From Oscillospiraceae bacterium (GTDB lineage Bacteria > Bacillota > Clostridia > Oscillospirales > Ruminococcaceae): DNA of 40,792 bases. The translations under genes were made by a program, and so were the position numbers. The notes beneath the pieces were generated by a model. The model saw nothing but the letters and a program-made list of their open reading frames with translations, was not told where the DNA came from and ran no database searches. The stretch spans positions 1 through 40,792 of the forward strand of contig JAFWDH010000021.1 of the NCBI GenBank assembly GCA_017513135.1. Reading direction: 5' to 3'. Below, piece after piece: positions 33,870 through 40,792 of the stretch (within the stretch, counting starts at the first letter, position 1; the number at the start of each line of letters is the position of its first letter).

Positions 33870-35150
33870 TCAATCTTCCGAATAACTGTATCTTCTCAGA
33901 TTCCTCCCCGATACCAGGCAAAGCATTATGCCGGCGATGCCCAGTATGAAGATCACGAGAGAAGCGCCTGATCCTTTCCCTGTACCGAAAAGAGCCGCGA
34001 ACACAGTTCCTTCCGCCTGACGGGACATGAACGGTTCACACACATCATCCACAAGGAATCCGCCGAACGCGAGTCCGAGAGGGATGGTGAAGAACTGGAG
34101 GGTGTTTCTGCAGGCAAAGACCCTTCCCTGCAGCTCCACAGGTATAGTGTTCCTGAGTATCACGTTTTCATTGGCGCTCATGACCGGCACCAGAATCCAT
34201 CCGATGACCTGACCGACACACCATACGGCGGCGTTTCTCGACAGTGCCAGCAGGAAATTCTCCGTCCCAAGAGAGAACAGCATGGTCAGGTATATGACCC
34301 TTACCCTGTCCTTCGGTCTGGGCATCACCGTGACGATCAGGCTGCCGACGACCATCGCGATCCCGGAGCATGACATCACTATTCCGAGAGTGCTGTTTCC
34401 GTGCGTCGGTATGACCAGCGCCGGTAGAGCAGCGTCAAATGCCGATGCCACGAGATTCACTCCCGACATAAAGAGCAGCACGTGAAGCACAAGCGGATTC
34501 TTCCTGAGAAAGCCAAGTCCTTCCCTTGCGAGCCGGAGCACCGAGCCTTCGCTGCCAGATGCTGTCTCCTTCTGCGGGATATGAATGAAAAAAGCCAGTG
34601 AAAGGAACGCTACGAGAAACGTCGCGAGATCCACCGCGATCACCGCCTCAAGACCAGCAAATCCGTATATGGCTGTTGCTATGACCGGGTTGCCTACCGA
34701 GATCGCCGATCTTGCGAGCGACTGAAGGCCGCTCGTTTTCTGATAGTGCTCTTTGGGCACTATCAGCGTATATGCAACTTCGGAGGCAGGCTGCTGGACA
34801 GTGTTCATCAGTCCGGCGGCAGCGTTTACGGCATACAGATGCCAGGTCCTGAGCATATCGCTTCTGTACAGCACCAGCACAAGCAAAGTGCCCGCTGCAG
34901 CCAGCACATCGCAGACCAGCATGGTCTTCTTTTTATCGAGCCTGTCCGAGACCGCCCCTGCAAGTATGCTCATGATAACGTAAGGAGCATAGGTGCATAT
35001 CGTGAGAGCCGCAGTGCTCAGCGCAGACCCGGTTTTCTCATAAAGCCACAGAGTAAGCGCAAAACCTGTCATAGCGCTTCCAAGCTGTGACAGGCTCTGC
35101 GTGATCCACAATATGACGAAATCCCTGAGCTGTCCTTTGCTCTTATCCAT
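33870..35150 (-). CDS. MFS transporter (MFS_3 / drug-efflux type)
   Basis: A 426-residue permease with about 12 membrane spans. FVILWITQSLSQLGSAMTGF is the first helix and SDRLDKKKTM the conserved loop 2-3 motif of the family. VPVELQGRVFACRNTLQFF is the second-half signature seen in macrolide-type exporters. The likely role is proton-driven efflux of an unknown compound. The ATG at 35150 overlaps the stop of the DUF3795 gene by eight bases (ATGGATAA), so the two are coupled; the longer frame to 35198 lies inside that gene. It is last in a six-gene minus-strand run ending at a strong terminator. Confidence 0.86.
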   Translation of the reverse strand: MDKSKGQLRDFVILWITQSLSQLGSAMTGFALTLWLYEKTGSALSTAALTICTYAPYVIMSILAGAVSDRLDKKKTMLVCDVLAAAGTLLVLVLYRSDMLRTWHLYAVNAAAGLMNTVQQPASEVAYTLIVPKEHYQKTSGLQSLARSAISVGNPVIATAIYGFAGLEAVIAVDLATFLVAFLSLAFFIHIPQKETASGSEGSVLRLAREGLGFLRKNPLVLHVLLFMSGVNLVASAFDAALPALVIPTHGNSTLGIVMSCSGIAMVVGSLIVTVMPRPKDRVRVIYLTMLFSLGTENFLLALSRNAAVWCVGQVIGWILVPVMSANENVILRNTIPVELQGRVFACRNTLQFFTIPLGLAFGGFLVDDVCEPFMSRQAEGTVFAALFGTGKGSGASLVIFILGIAGIMLCLVSGRNLRRYSYSED

Positions 35151-35478
35151 TCTTAAGGTTCCTGAGCGCCTCCTCGTTGTTGGAAATGATCGCCTCAAGC
35201 TTAACGCAGCTGTTCATCTCGGGACAGCTGCCGCATGTCTCGACTTCCCTTTTCAGAGCGCACTGGCGTATCTGACAGAGCGATCCGCAGAAAGGCGTCT
35301 TCAGGACTCCTACCCGGCATCCCTCGCAGTTGATCATATCAGCCGTGATCTCCGCGCCGTTCAGCCTGCTCCAGAGCTCAGCAGTCTTTCTGCGCAGACT
35401 GTCATCGTTATTCATCGTCGCTATCCTGGCATCGCATTTTTCGCAGTCCAGTCCGCAGAACGCTATAAGGTCTCTCAT
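35143..35478 (-). CDS. Cysteine-rich DUF3795 protein
   Basis: A 111-residue protein matching DUF3795: MRDLIAFCGLDCEKCDA at the start, then INCEGC, FCGSLCQIRQCALKR and ETCGSCPEMNSC. About 12 cysteines in pairs suggest metal or iron-sulfur binding; function is unknown. The ATG at 35478 has AAGGAGG six bases upstream, and the longer frame to 35535 does not. Its end is fused by an eight-base overlap to the MFS start. Confidence 0.86.
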   Translation of the reverse strand: MRDLIAFCGLDCEKCDARIATMNNDDSLRRKTAELWSRLNGAEITADMINCEGCRVGVLKTPFCGSLCQIRQCALKREVETCGSCPEMNSCVKLEAIISNNEEALRNLKNG

Positions 35479-35547
35479 TTTACTCCTCCTTATATAAATC
35501 TTTTTGCAGCCGGTAATTTTCTGTCCGACTGTCATGTATTCCGGCTT

Positions 35548-36264
35548 TCAGCCCGTGAAGCCGATAAACTTCCTGAACTTTTCCTCTGAATTGTTGACGA
35601 TCAGTTCCTCGTCGAATCCGACCTCATCAAGAAGCGCGATCGCTTCCTGAAACCTCCCGACGGTACTGGGGTCATGAGCGTCGGAACTTACGATTATGCT
35701 TGAACGGTATTTCATGCAGAGGTCCAGATAAGTCCTGATATTCTCCATGCAGTTCTTCTTCCAGCCGTTTCTGATCGTGTTGTTATTGACCTCCAGAGCG
35801 ACTCCGTACTGCTTTGCGGCAGGCACTATCTGCTCATAGTCCAACGGGTAAGTGCTGTCGTCGGGATGTGACACGAAGAACACCTTCGGGTTGGACATGC
35901 ACTTTATCAGGTTCTCGGTGTTCTTTTCGATCCCGAGATCATGATAGCAGGTCGCGTGTATGCCGACGATGGAATAATCGAGTCCGGACATGAACCTGTC
36001 ATCCAGGGACATAGAGCCGTCCTCCATCATGTCGTTCTCAACGCCGTAGTAGACATTGACGCCGTACAGTTGTCTCGGAATGTAATGGATATTGGTGAAA
36101 TACAGCGGATGGCAGGAGCCCGGCATACCCGGTCCGTGTTCCGTTACTCCGATGCCGGTCAGTCCCTTCTCCGCAGCCGCCATGGCATTTTCCCTGACAG
36201 TCCCGTAAGCGTGTCCGGAAGCCAGTGTGTGAGTATGAAGGTCCATAAGAAGTCTGTTTTTCAT
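35548..36264 (-). CDS. PHP-domain phosphatase/phosphoesterase
   Basis: A 238-residue metal-dependent phosphoesterase of the PHP (polymerase and histidinol phosphatase) family, closest to the YcdX-like branch. Metal-site motifs are in order: DLHTHT (8-13), VTEHGPG (about 40-46), YGVEND, IVGIHATC, SHPDD and SSDAHDP near residue 195. The substrate is some phosphate ester. AAAGGG precedes the ATG. It is in the middle of the six-gene run, 62 bp after the SGNH hydrolase. Confidence 0.88.
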   Translation of the reverse strand: MKNRLLMDLHTHTLASGHAYGTVRENAMAAAEKGLTGIGVTEHGPGMPGSCHPLYFTNIHYIPRQLYGVNVYYGVENDMMEDGSMSLDDRFMSGLDYSIVGIHATCYHDLGIEKNTENLIKCMSNPKVFFVSHPDDSTYPLDYEQIVPAAKQYGVALEVNNNTIRNGWKKNCMENIRTYLDLCMKYRSSIIVSSDAHDPSTVGRFQEAIALLDEVGFDEELIVNNSEEKFRKFIGFTG

Positions 36265-36326
36265 GGATTTTTCCCTTTCTGATACGATAATCGATCCCGT
36301 GCTGTCGGATCCGTTCCGCTTACGCT

Positions 36327-37019
36327 CTATGCGTCTCTCATCACTTTATCGACTGCATCAAGAATGACAGCGACAGTCTGCGGAGGGAGCAGCACATGCT
36401 CCTCTTCAACATCTTCATTCGCGCTCGGAAAACCGCCGGCTCCGGAGAAATCATATGCATCCATATATCCGGCGTCAGGCGATGATCCTGTTATTGTTTT
36501 GGTGATCACCGCAGAGATGAGGTAGTCGCCCGCGGGAGAAGCGTGTTCACCGTCTTTCCAGTACAGATCGACTTCAGGATGCTCTTTCAACACTGTCTCC
36601 CACACCTCGCCTATCGGCGCCAGCAGCGCACCGGTCTTTTTGGCAAGATCACGGTATCTTCTAGTCATCTCCGCCTGGTGTTCCGGCATCGCCTTCTCTG
36701 CCCACGTCTCAAATATCACCGGCACAGTCCCTGCTTTTGCGCACAGTTCGATTATCTTTGCGGCGTTCTTAACAGTAGAGTCCTCATCGGTCATGGGATG
36801 GGCCTGCTCCTGAATGACGCAGAAGTCATAGCCTCCGTGAAGGATGTTGAATCTTTCGGAAAAGTATTCCTCTTCCATATGCCATTTCAGCGACCTTCCG
36901 GGATATGCCAGCATTACTGCCTGACAATCCTGTCCTGTCATATGCGCAATCATATCGCTGACCAGGCGGGGCATATCGTTCATAAATGTGTGGCTGTTGC
37001 CGATAAACAGTATCTTCAT
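36327..37019 (-). CDS. SGNH-type hydrolase
   Basis: A 230-residue SGNH/GDSL-like esterase. ILFIGNSHTFMND holds the block-I serine near residue 9. LAYPGRSLKWH and IQEQAHP fit blocks II and III, and KDGEHASPAGDYL gives the catalytic Asp-x-x-His. No signal peptide. It probably removes acyl groups from a sugar or lipid. The ATG at 37019 has GGAG upstream (GGAGCGATC then ATG); the ATG at 37040 does not. Confidence 0.82.
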   Translation of the reverse strand: MKILFIGNSHTFMNDMPRLVSDMIAHMTGQDCQAVMLAYPGRSLKWHMEEEYFSERFNILHGGYDFCVIQEQAHPMTDEDSTVKNAAKIIELCAKAGTVPVIFETWAEKAMPEHQAEMTRRYRDLAKKTGALLAPIGEVWETVLKEHPEVDLYWKDGEHASPAGDYLISAVITKTITGSSPDAGYMDAYDFSGAGGFPSANEDVEEEHVLLPPQTVAVILDAVDKVMRDA

Positions 37020-37061
37020 GATCGCTCCTTCCGGACGCATCCGGTCCGCACGGTTTACTTC

Positions 37062-37757
37062 TTATGATAAAAGCGTTCTTATTAGCCAGATCACAAGCAG
37101 ATGCCCCGGGTAGAAGAGATAGAACAGCCATTTCAGTCCTCTGCCCTTCTCACCGTTATAAAAGAATATCGGAATGAACCCGAGCAGTCCGAACCAGTAG
37201 ACCCCGACATTGCGCAGCGCTGCATGAAAAGCCATAGCCGTGAGATTCCTCAATGCAGGCGCTTTTTTTCGCAGCAGATAGAACACGCTTACAAGAACGA
37301 CTGCCAGCATGTTGTAATCAAGTCCGAGCAGCAGTGCGATGACCGCAAACACGGGAAGCACTGCGATGCCGAGCGCCTTTCTGACTTTGCTGTCTCCGCT
37401 GCCGGTCAGCATGTCGCAGCAGATCAGCCCCATGACACACAGCGCGAATGTGAACATGATGTTCTGATGAGAGAACTCCAGCACCTTCCCGGCGGTGACC
37501 AGATCAAACGGTATCTCACTCACCGCTCCGAAAAGCAGCATCCTTGTGAGATATCTTTTGGGATCCCTGGTGTGAGAGTATCCCTCCGCCACACAGAACG
37601 AGAACAGCGGCATAGCCATCCTTCCTATCACGCGCATCCATACCGCTCCGGGGAAAAAATTGTCGCCGACGTGATCGAACACCATACTGACCATAGCAAT
37701 AAGCTTCAGCACAGTGCCGTCAAGGAATTTGTAAGTCTTTTCTCCTGTATCAGACAT
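37062..37757 (-). CDS. TraX family membrane protein
   Basis: A 231-residue protein with about seven membrane spans. LDGTVLKLIAMVSMVFDHVG near the start and GRMAMPLFSFCVAEGYSHTR are the marks of the TraX family (PF05857), related to membrane acyltransferases; F-plasmid TraX acetylates pilin. In Clostridia, chromosomal copies of unknown role are common. I prefer the ATG at 37757, with GGAAA upstream; an ATG at 37805 overlaps the CPBP stop (ATGATGAATAA) and is a real alternative. It follows a CPBP protease and precedes an SGNH hydrolase. Confidence 0.85.
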   Translation of the reverse strand: MSDTGEKTYKFLDGTVLKLIAMVSMVFDHVGDNFFPGAVWMRVIGRMAMPLFSFCVAEGYSHTRDPKRYLTRMLLFGAVSEIPFDLVTAGKVLEFSHQNIMFTFALCVMGLICCDMLTGSGDSKVRKALGIAVLPVFAVIALLLGLDYNMLAVVLVSVFYLLRKKAPALRNLTAMAFHAALRNVGVYWFGLLGFIPIFFYNGEKGRGLKWLFYLFYPGHLLVIWLIRTLLS

Positions 37758-37794
37758 AACCTGATTTCCTTTCACTAACCTGTCTCTGCGTCCT

Positions 37795-38820
37795 TTATTC
37801 ATCATGCTTTTCCGGGAGCTTCTCTGCGGTCGAAGCAGCCAGAACAGGAGACTCAAAAGGTTTCCATATATCCTTTTTTTCCGGCTTTCTCAGATTGATA
37901 ATGATCACCGCAGCCATTATCGCGATGTTTACGAGCAGTGAGCCTATGCTGCCTTCCACGCCGAATCCCACATTGTAGAAAAACCCGTTCTCAGCAGAAG
38001 CGGCGTCAAGCTTGAACACCGAGTACGAAGAGACGATGCCGCTGTTCGGAAGCCCGAAGAATATGCTCTGCGTGAAGTTCCAGGCCGCATGGAAAGCCAT
38101 AGCGATCCAGAGCCCGTCATACCAGTAGACGAACGCAGAGAACAGCAACGCCGTGACCAGTATCTCAAGGCACGCTGTCAGAGTGAACCCGGGGTTGAGA
38201 GCGTGCATTGCCGCAAATGCACCGGAGTTCAGGACAACTGCTACCAGAGGACTTACATATCTTCTTCTCAGCTTGGAGTACAGATACATCCTGTCAGTCA
38301 GTTCCTCCGCGCCGGACTGGATGAATACGGCTATCATGAACGCGATGATGATCACAGGTTTGAATCCGGAATAAGTCAGTTTGATATCATCCAGCAGGAC
38401 TGACATGAGAACACAGAAAGCGTTACTGCCGAACCCCAGAAGCGTCCCAACGCAGAAATGCCTGAAGGCCTGTCCTTTACCGGGAAACAGCAGGCTGAAC
38501 ATAGGCCGGTTGGATCTTTTGAGCATCACGATGAGAACTATTATCCATATCCCGAAAAAAACAGTGTAGTTCCACAGGAACTCTCTCAGATTTCCGTCTC
38601 CGCCGGATATCAGATCAAGAAGCGATCCCAGAGGCGTGACCTTCATGATGAAATAACTGACGGAGCTGCTGAAGACCGTGATAACCAGAGACAGGAATAC
38701 GGCGATCGGGAATATATCGCTGAATCTTCCTGTGCTTCGGATCAGCCAGCTGAGTTTTTCATGATATCGTTTTCTTATCGCTTTTATCTTTTCGAACATC
38801 GATCGTTTATATGCCTTCAT
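37795..38820 (-). CDS. CPBP-family intramembrane protease
   Basis: A 341-residue protein with about eight membrane spans and the CPBP (CAAX protease and bacteriocin-processing) motifs: GAEELTDRMYLY (E-E-x3-R), FAAMHALNP (F-x3-H) and AMAFHAAWNF (H-x3-N). These form the active site inside the membrane. Members process prenylated proteins or bacteriocins, or give immunity; the substrate here is unknown. The start is uncertain: the ATG at 38820 lacks a clear ribosome site and an ATG at 38799 is possible. It heads the six-gene run and diverges from an aldo/keto reductase. Confidence 0.86.
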   Translation of the reverse strand: MKAYKRSMFEKIKAIRKRYHEKLSWLIRSTGRFSDIFPIAVFLSLVITVFSSSVSYFIMKVTPLGSLLDLISGGDGNLREFLWNYTVFFGIWIIVLIVMLKRSNRPMFSLLFPGKGQAFRHFCVGTLLGFGSNAFCVLMSVLLDDIKLTYSGFKPVIIIAFMIAVFIQSGAEELTDRMYLYSKLRRRYVSPLVAVVLNSGAFAAMHALNPGFTLTACLEILVTALLFSAFVYWYDGLWIAMAFHAAWNFTQSIFFGLPNSGIVSSYSVFKLDAASAENGFFYNVGFGVEGSIGSLLVNIAIMAAVIIINLRKPEKKDIWKPFESPVLAASTAEKLPEKHDE

Positions 38821-38931
38821 CCGGAGAAGGCATGCTCTCCTTTGCTCTGTATTAAATGGTCTGCAGATATAGTATCATTTTTGTAGCGAGAGAAAAACAG
38901 TGTTGATTTCAGACAGTAAAGGGGGATCACC

Positions 38932-39774
38932 ATGGAATATTTTACGCTTAATGACGGGAATCGCATTCCTGCTGTAGGATCCGGTACGAACTCATTCGGC
39001 AAGGAAGGCGGATTTGCCGGAGTCTTTACCGGAAGCACAAAAGAGATGCTCTCATGCATCGAAGCCGGCTACAGGCTTTTCGATACGGCTGAGAGCTACG
39101 GAAATGAGGCAGTTATCGGCAACGCCGTCAGAGAAAGCGGTGTCAGCCGCGGCGAATTCTTCCTGGAGACAAAGATGAAGATCAGAAGCCGCGGCGATGA
39201 GCCGTGGCCGGTGCTTGGAAGGAAAGAGACGGAAGCAGCCATACAGAGAAGCCTGGAAAAACTCGGTACGGATTATATCGACATCTATCTTATGCATCAC
39301 CCCGCAAACACTCCGGAAGAACTCAGAGCGGTCTGGACCACGCTGGAGGAATACCACGGCAATGGAGTCCTGCGCAGCATAGGTGTATGCAACTTTTCCG
39401 CAGAGGATCTTGATCAGCTGCTGGGTTTCTGCAGGATCAGGCCGGTGATAAATCAGATACGCATCAATCCGGAGACTCCGAACTCAGCAATCGCGGAGCA
39501 CTGCAGAAAAAACGGGATAATCCCTATGGCGTGGAGTCCGCTCAATTTCACTGCTCACCGCTCGGAACTGGAGGATATAGCAGAAAAGTACGGTGTCTCA
39601 TGGTCAAAGCTGCTGCTCAACTATAACTGGAGAAACGGCATAATCTCGATACCCAAGTCTCATTCCGCCGAGCATCAGCGCGACAATATAGACGTGTTCG
39701 GGTTCAGCATCAGCGATGATGACATGGCCGCGATCGGAAGTCTGTATGATCTTTCGGCTCCTGAACGCGTCTGA
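38932..39774 (+). CDS. Aldo/keto reductase (diketogulonate-reductase type)
   Basis: A 280-residue NADPH-dependent reductase. FDTAESYGNE (Asp and Tyr, about residues 50-59), ETKMKI (Lys) and IYLMHHP (His) form the catalytic set. IGVCNF, VINQIRINP and ISIPKSHS are the cofactor-binding motifs. Length and SIPKS fit the AKR5-like group acting on small aldehydes or keto sugars. AAAGGGGG lies upstream of the ATG. It stands alone, divergent from the CPBP gene and closed by its own terminator. Confidence 0.9.
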   Translation: MEYFTLNDGNRIPAVGSGTNSFGKEGGFAGVFTGSTKEMLSCIEAGYRLFDTAESYGNEAVIGNAVRESGVSRGEFFLETKMKIRSRGDEPWPVLGRKETEAAIQRSLEKLGTDYIDIYLMHHPANTPEELRAVWTTLEEYHGNGVLRSIGVCNFSAEDLDQLLGFCRIRPVINQIRINPETPNSAIAEHCRKNGIIPMAWSPLNFTAHRSELEDIAEKYGVSWSKLLLNYNWRNGIISIPKSHSAEHQRDNIDVFGFSISDDDMAAIGSLYDLSAPERV

Positions 39775-39807
39775 AGGTCATTTGCATTTTTCACAGCACA
39801 CAGAAAA

Positions 39808-39846
39808 GAACCGGGCTCTGCAGCGAGTCCGGTTCCTGCTTTTTAT
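39808..39846. terminator. Terminator
   Basis: GAACCGGGCTC / GAGTCCGGTTC arms (one G-T pair) around TGCAGC; T-run after and A-run before, so it also faces the truncated surface protein gene. Confidence 0.85.
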
Positions 39847-39853
39847 AACTTTT

Positions 39854-40045
39854 TCAGTCTTTTTTCTTCCAGGGAAGCGCTCCTGCGACCGCAGCGGATG
39901 CAATAGTCATGAGGATAAGCATGACTCCGCCGGTCATCCTGACTCCCGTCTGCGGGATATTGGTCTCGACCGGGGCCTTGATCTCATGTGAGGACGAATA
40001 AGTGATGCTGTCGTATGCGGTTATGCCGTTATACTTTCCTTCTCC
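39854..40045 (-). pseudogene. C-terminal remnant of a sortase-anchored surface protein
   Basis: The minus strand encodes the end of a wall protein. It reads IPQTG, then a hydrophobic span (TGGVMLILMTIASAAVAGAL) and a PWKKKD tail, a typical sortase sorting signal of the pilin-like IPxTG type. The preceding residues (GKYNGITAYDSITYSSS) look like the edge of a beta-sandwich domain. The frame meets the right end of the TnpB element at about 40046 and stops inside it, so the rest of the gene is missing here. If the element inserted cleanly, the N-terminal part should lie on its other side, outside the window. Confidence 0.75.
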
Positions 40046-40200
40046 GTGAAGCCTCACACGACTGAAGTCGCGTGCTTCCTAGTGCCGTCAACTCTGACGG
40101 TTGTCCTTTAGGGACATCGGACTTCCTTTCCACCATACAGCCTGAACTCAGTCACTTGGAGCCTAAGCCACAAGTGCCGTGTAAAGGCTAATCAGCGTGG
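40046..40200 (-). ncRNA. Putative omega-RNA of the TnpB element
   Basis: Reading on the minus strand: CACTTG/CAAGTG (40153-40176, overlapping the tnpB stop), GTCC/GGAC (40103-40115), CCGTCA/TGACGG (40085-40100), and the terminal hairpin CACGCGAC-TTCA-GTCGTGTG (40055-40074), then GAGGCTTCAC. The guide would be the bases below 40046 (GGAGAAGGAAAGTATAACGG), inside the interrupted surface gene. Confidence 0.72.
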
Positions 40201-40792
40201 ATAAGGTGCAGGTGCTTCTCCTGGCAAGCTGAGGATCTTTTGCCTCTGCCGCCAACCTCTCCCTCTCAGGCAAGGATTTTGTTATCTCACGGATATAATA
40301 CCGTGCTCCAATATTGTAGCTTGCATTAAGGTCACAGTTGTAGACCTTTCCTGTCGCAAACTCACACACACTGTAACTTCCGCCGGTCTTTTCTGACTCT
40401 TTTCCTCTTTTGACTCTGCCGCTGCCGTCGAAAGCATATCTGCTCGTCCCCCATGCATTTACTCTGCTGACCCGCAGCCCCAGTCTGTGTGCTTTTCCTT
40501 CCACCATGGACTGTACATATGATGCCTTCCACATATGCAGACGCTGCTTCTTTGAACCTCTGATCTTTCCCGTCCTGTCCAGATGCTCAAACACTATCAC
40601 GTCCGCATGCAACTGTTCAGCGCACTCCATGATAAAGGCCGCGGTCTTTACCGCAATGTCATCATTGATACCTTTCGCTATTGCCCACAGTCCCGGAGTT
40701 TTGCTGCTGCCGTGCTGCTGCGCTTTCTTTATCCTGCCTATGGCTTTTCCCAGACAGTCTTCTTCTTCCGGAAGATGCAGAAAACGTCTTCC
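40163..40792 (-). CDS. tnpB: RNA-guided endonuclease TnpB (IS605 OrfB), N-terminus outside window
   Basis: The frame is open from the window edge to TAG at 40163, giving the last 209 residues. AKGINDDIAVKTAAFI and VIVFEHLD carry the second RuvC glutamate (VFEHLD). VNAWGTSRYAFDGSG and YSVCEFATGKVYNCDLNASYNIGARY end with the third RuvC aspartate (CDLNAS). The usual four-cysteine zinc ribbon between these is reduced to two cysteines. TnpB cuts DNA with an omega-RNA guide and helps keep the transposon. The first RuvC aspartate lies upstream, so activity cannot be judged. The 3' end overlaps the guide RNA. Confidence 0.88.
   Translation of the reverse strand, partial: GRRFLHLPEEEDCLGKAIGRIKKAQQHGSSKTPGLWAIAKGINDDIAVKTAAFIMECAEQLHADVIVFEHLDRTGKIRGSKKQRLHMWKASYVQSMVEGKAHRLGLRVSRVNAWGTSRYAFDGSGRVKRGKESEKTGGSYSVCEFATGKVYNCDLNASYNIGARYYIREITKSLPERERLAAEAKDPQLARRSTCTLSTLISLYTALVA

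Larger units (their letters stand above)
40046..40792 (-). mobile_element. IS200/IS605-type TnpB element, truncated by window edge
   Basis: TnpB gene plus structured right end. Its terminal hairpin matches that at 227-246 in loop and core, with base-paired changes in the outer stem. The left end and any tnpA lie outside the window. Confidence 0.82.

Overview
The window looks like the chromosome of a low-to-mid GC Bacillota, most likely a gut or rumen Clostridia (Lachnospiraceae-like). The evidence is purine-rich Shine-Dalgarno sites before nearly every gene, a Gram-positive wall-anchored adhesin, a sortase-type C-terminus, a PTS, PadR and DeoR regulators, plant and host glycan hydrolases, and IS200/IS605 TnpB elements. 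Genus cannot be read from the sequence. No rRNA, tRNA or CRISPR array was seen.

Layout. 1-254 is the right end of a TnpB element whose body lies outside the window, with its omega-RNA. 306-4649 holds a small conserved protein, an esterase, a class II aldolase, a PfkB sugar kinase and an MBL-fold hydrolase. 4741-7818 (minus) is a large surface adhesin with a thioester domain, a CnaB-like domain and three pilin-type isopeptide repeats. 7982-13009 is the most unusual part. It is a two-gene operon encoding a membrane protein with Rossmann/TrkA-like and RyR domains, and a TIR protein with one membrane span and a very large outer beta-propeller-like region. It is followed by an HTH-HD fusion resembling a (p)ppGpp hydrolase (13175-13993) with its own promoter and palindromic operator.

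14088-21004 carries a GH29 alpha-L-fucosidase split by a one-base frameshift, an Api92-like protein, a flavodoxin-type reductase, two small membrane proteins and a GH51 arabinofuranosidase. A stray copy of the GH51 tail and terminator lies on the far side of the two membrane genes. 21090-24243 (minus) encodes an L,D-transpeptidase, a lipoprotein, an aldo/keto reductase and a TIGR04076 protein. 24783-29854 is a sugar uptake locus: fruK-like kinase, PTS EIIBC, an HSL-type esterase and EIIA, divergent from a DeoR repressor with a 25-bp palindrome at its start. 29949-30813 is a PadR/DUF2812 pair behind a consensus promoter covered by three palindromes. 31045-33741 holds a divergent CE1-type esterase and a beta-helix carbohydrate-binding lipoprotein. 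33870-38820 is a compact six-gene minus-strand run (CPBP protease, TraX, SGNH hydrolase, PHP phosphatase, DUF3795, MFS). An aldo/keto reductase follows. The window ends with a sortase-substrate tail cut by a second TnpB element that reads into the window.

Together the metabolic genes suggest release of fucose, arabinose and acyl groups from plant or mucin glycans, uptake of a sugar by PTS, and ketose-phosphate breakdown. Interleaved are surface attachment, signalling or defence, and mobile elements. Functions are inferred from motifs read by eye; no database search was possible.
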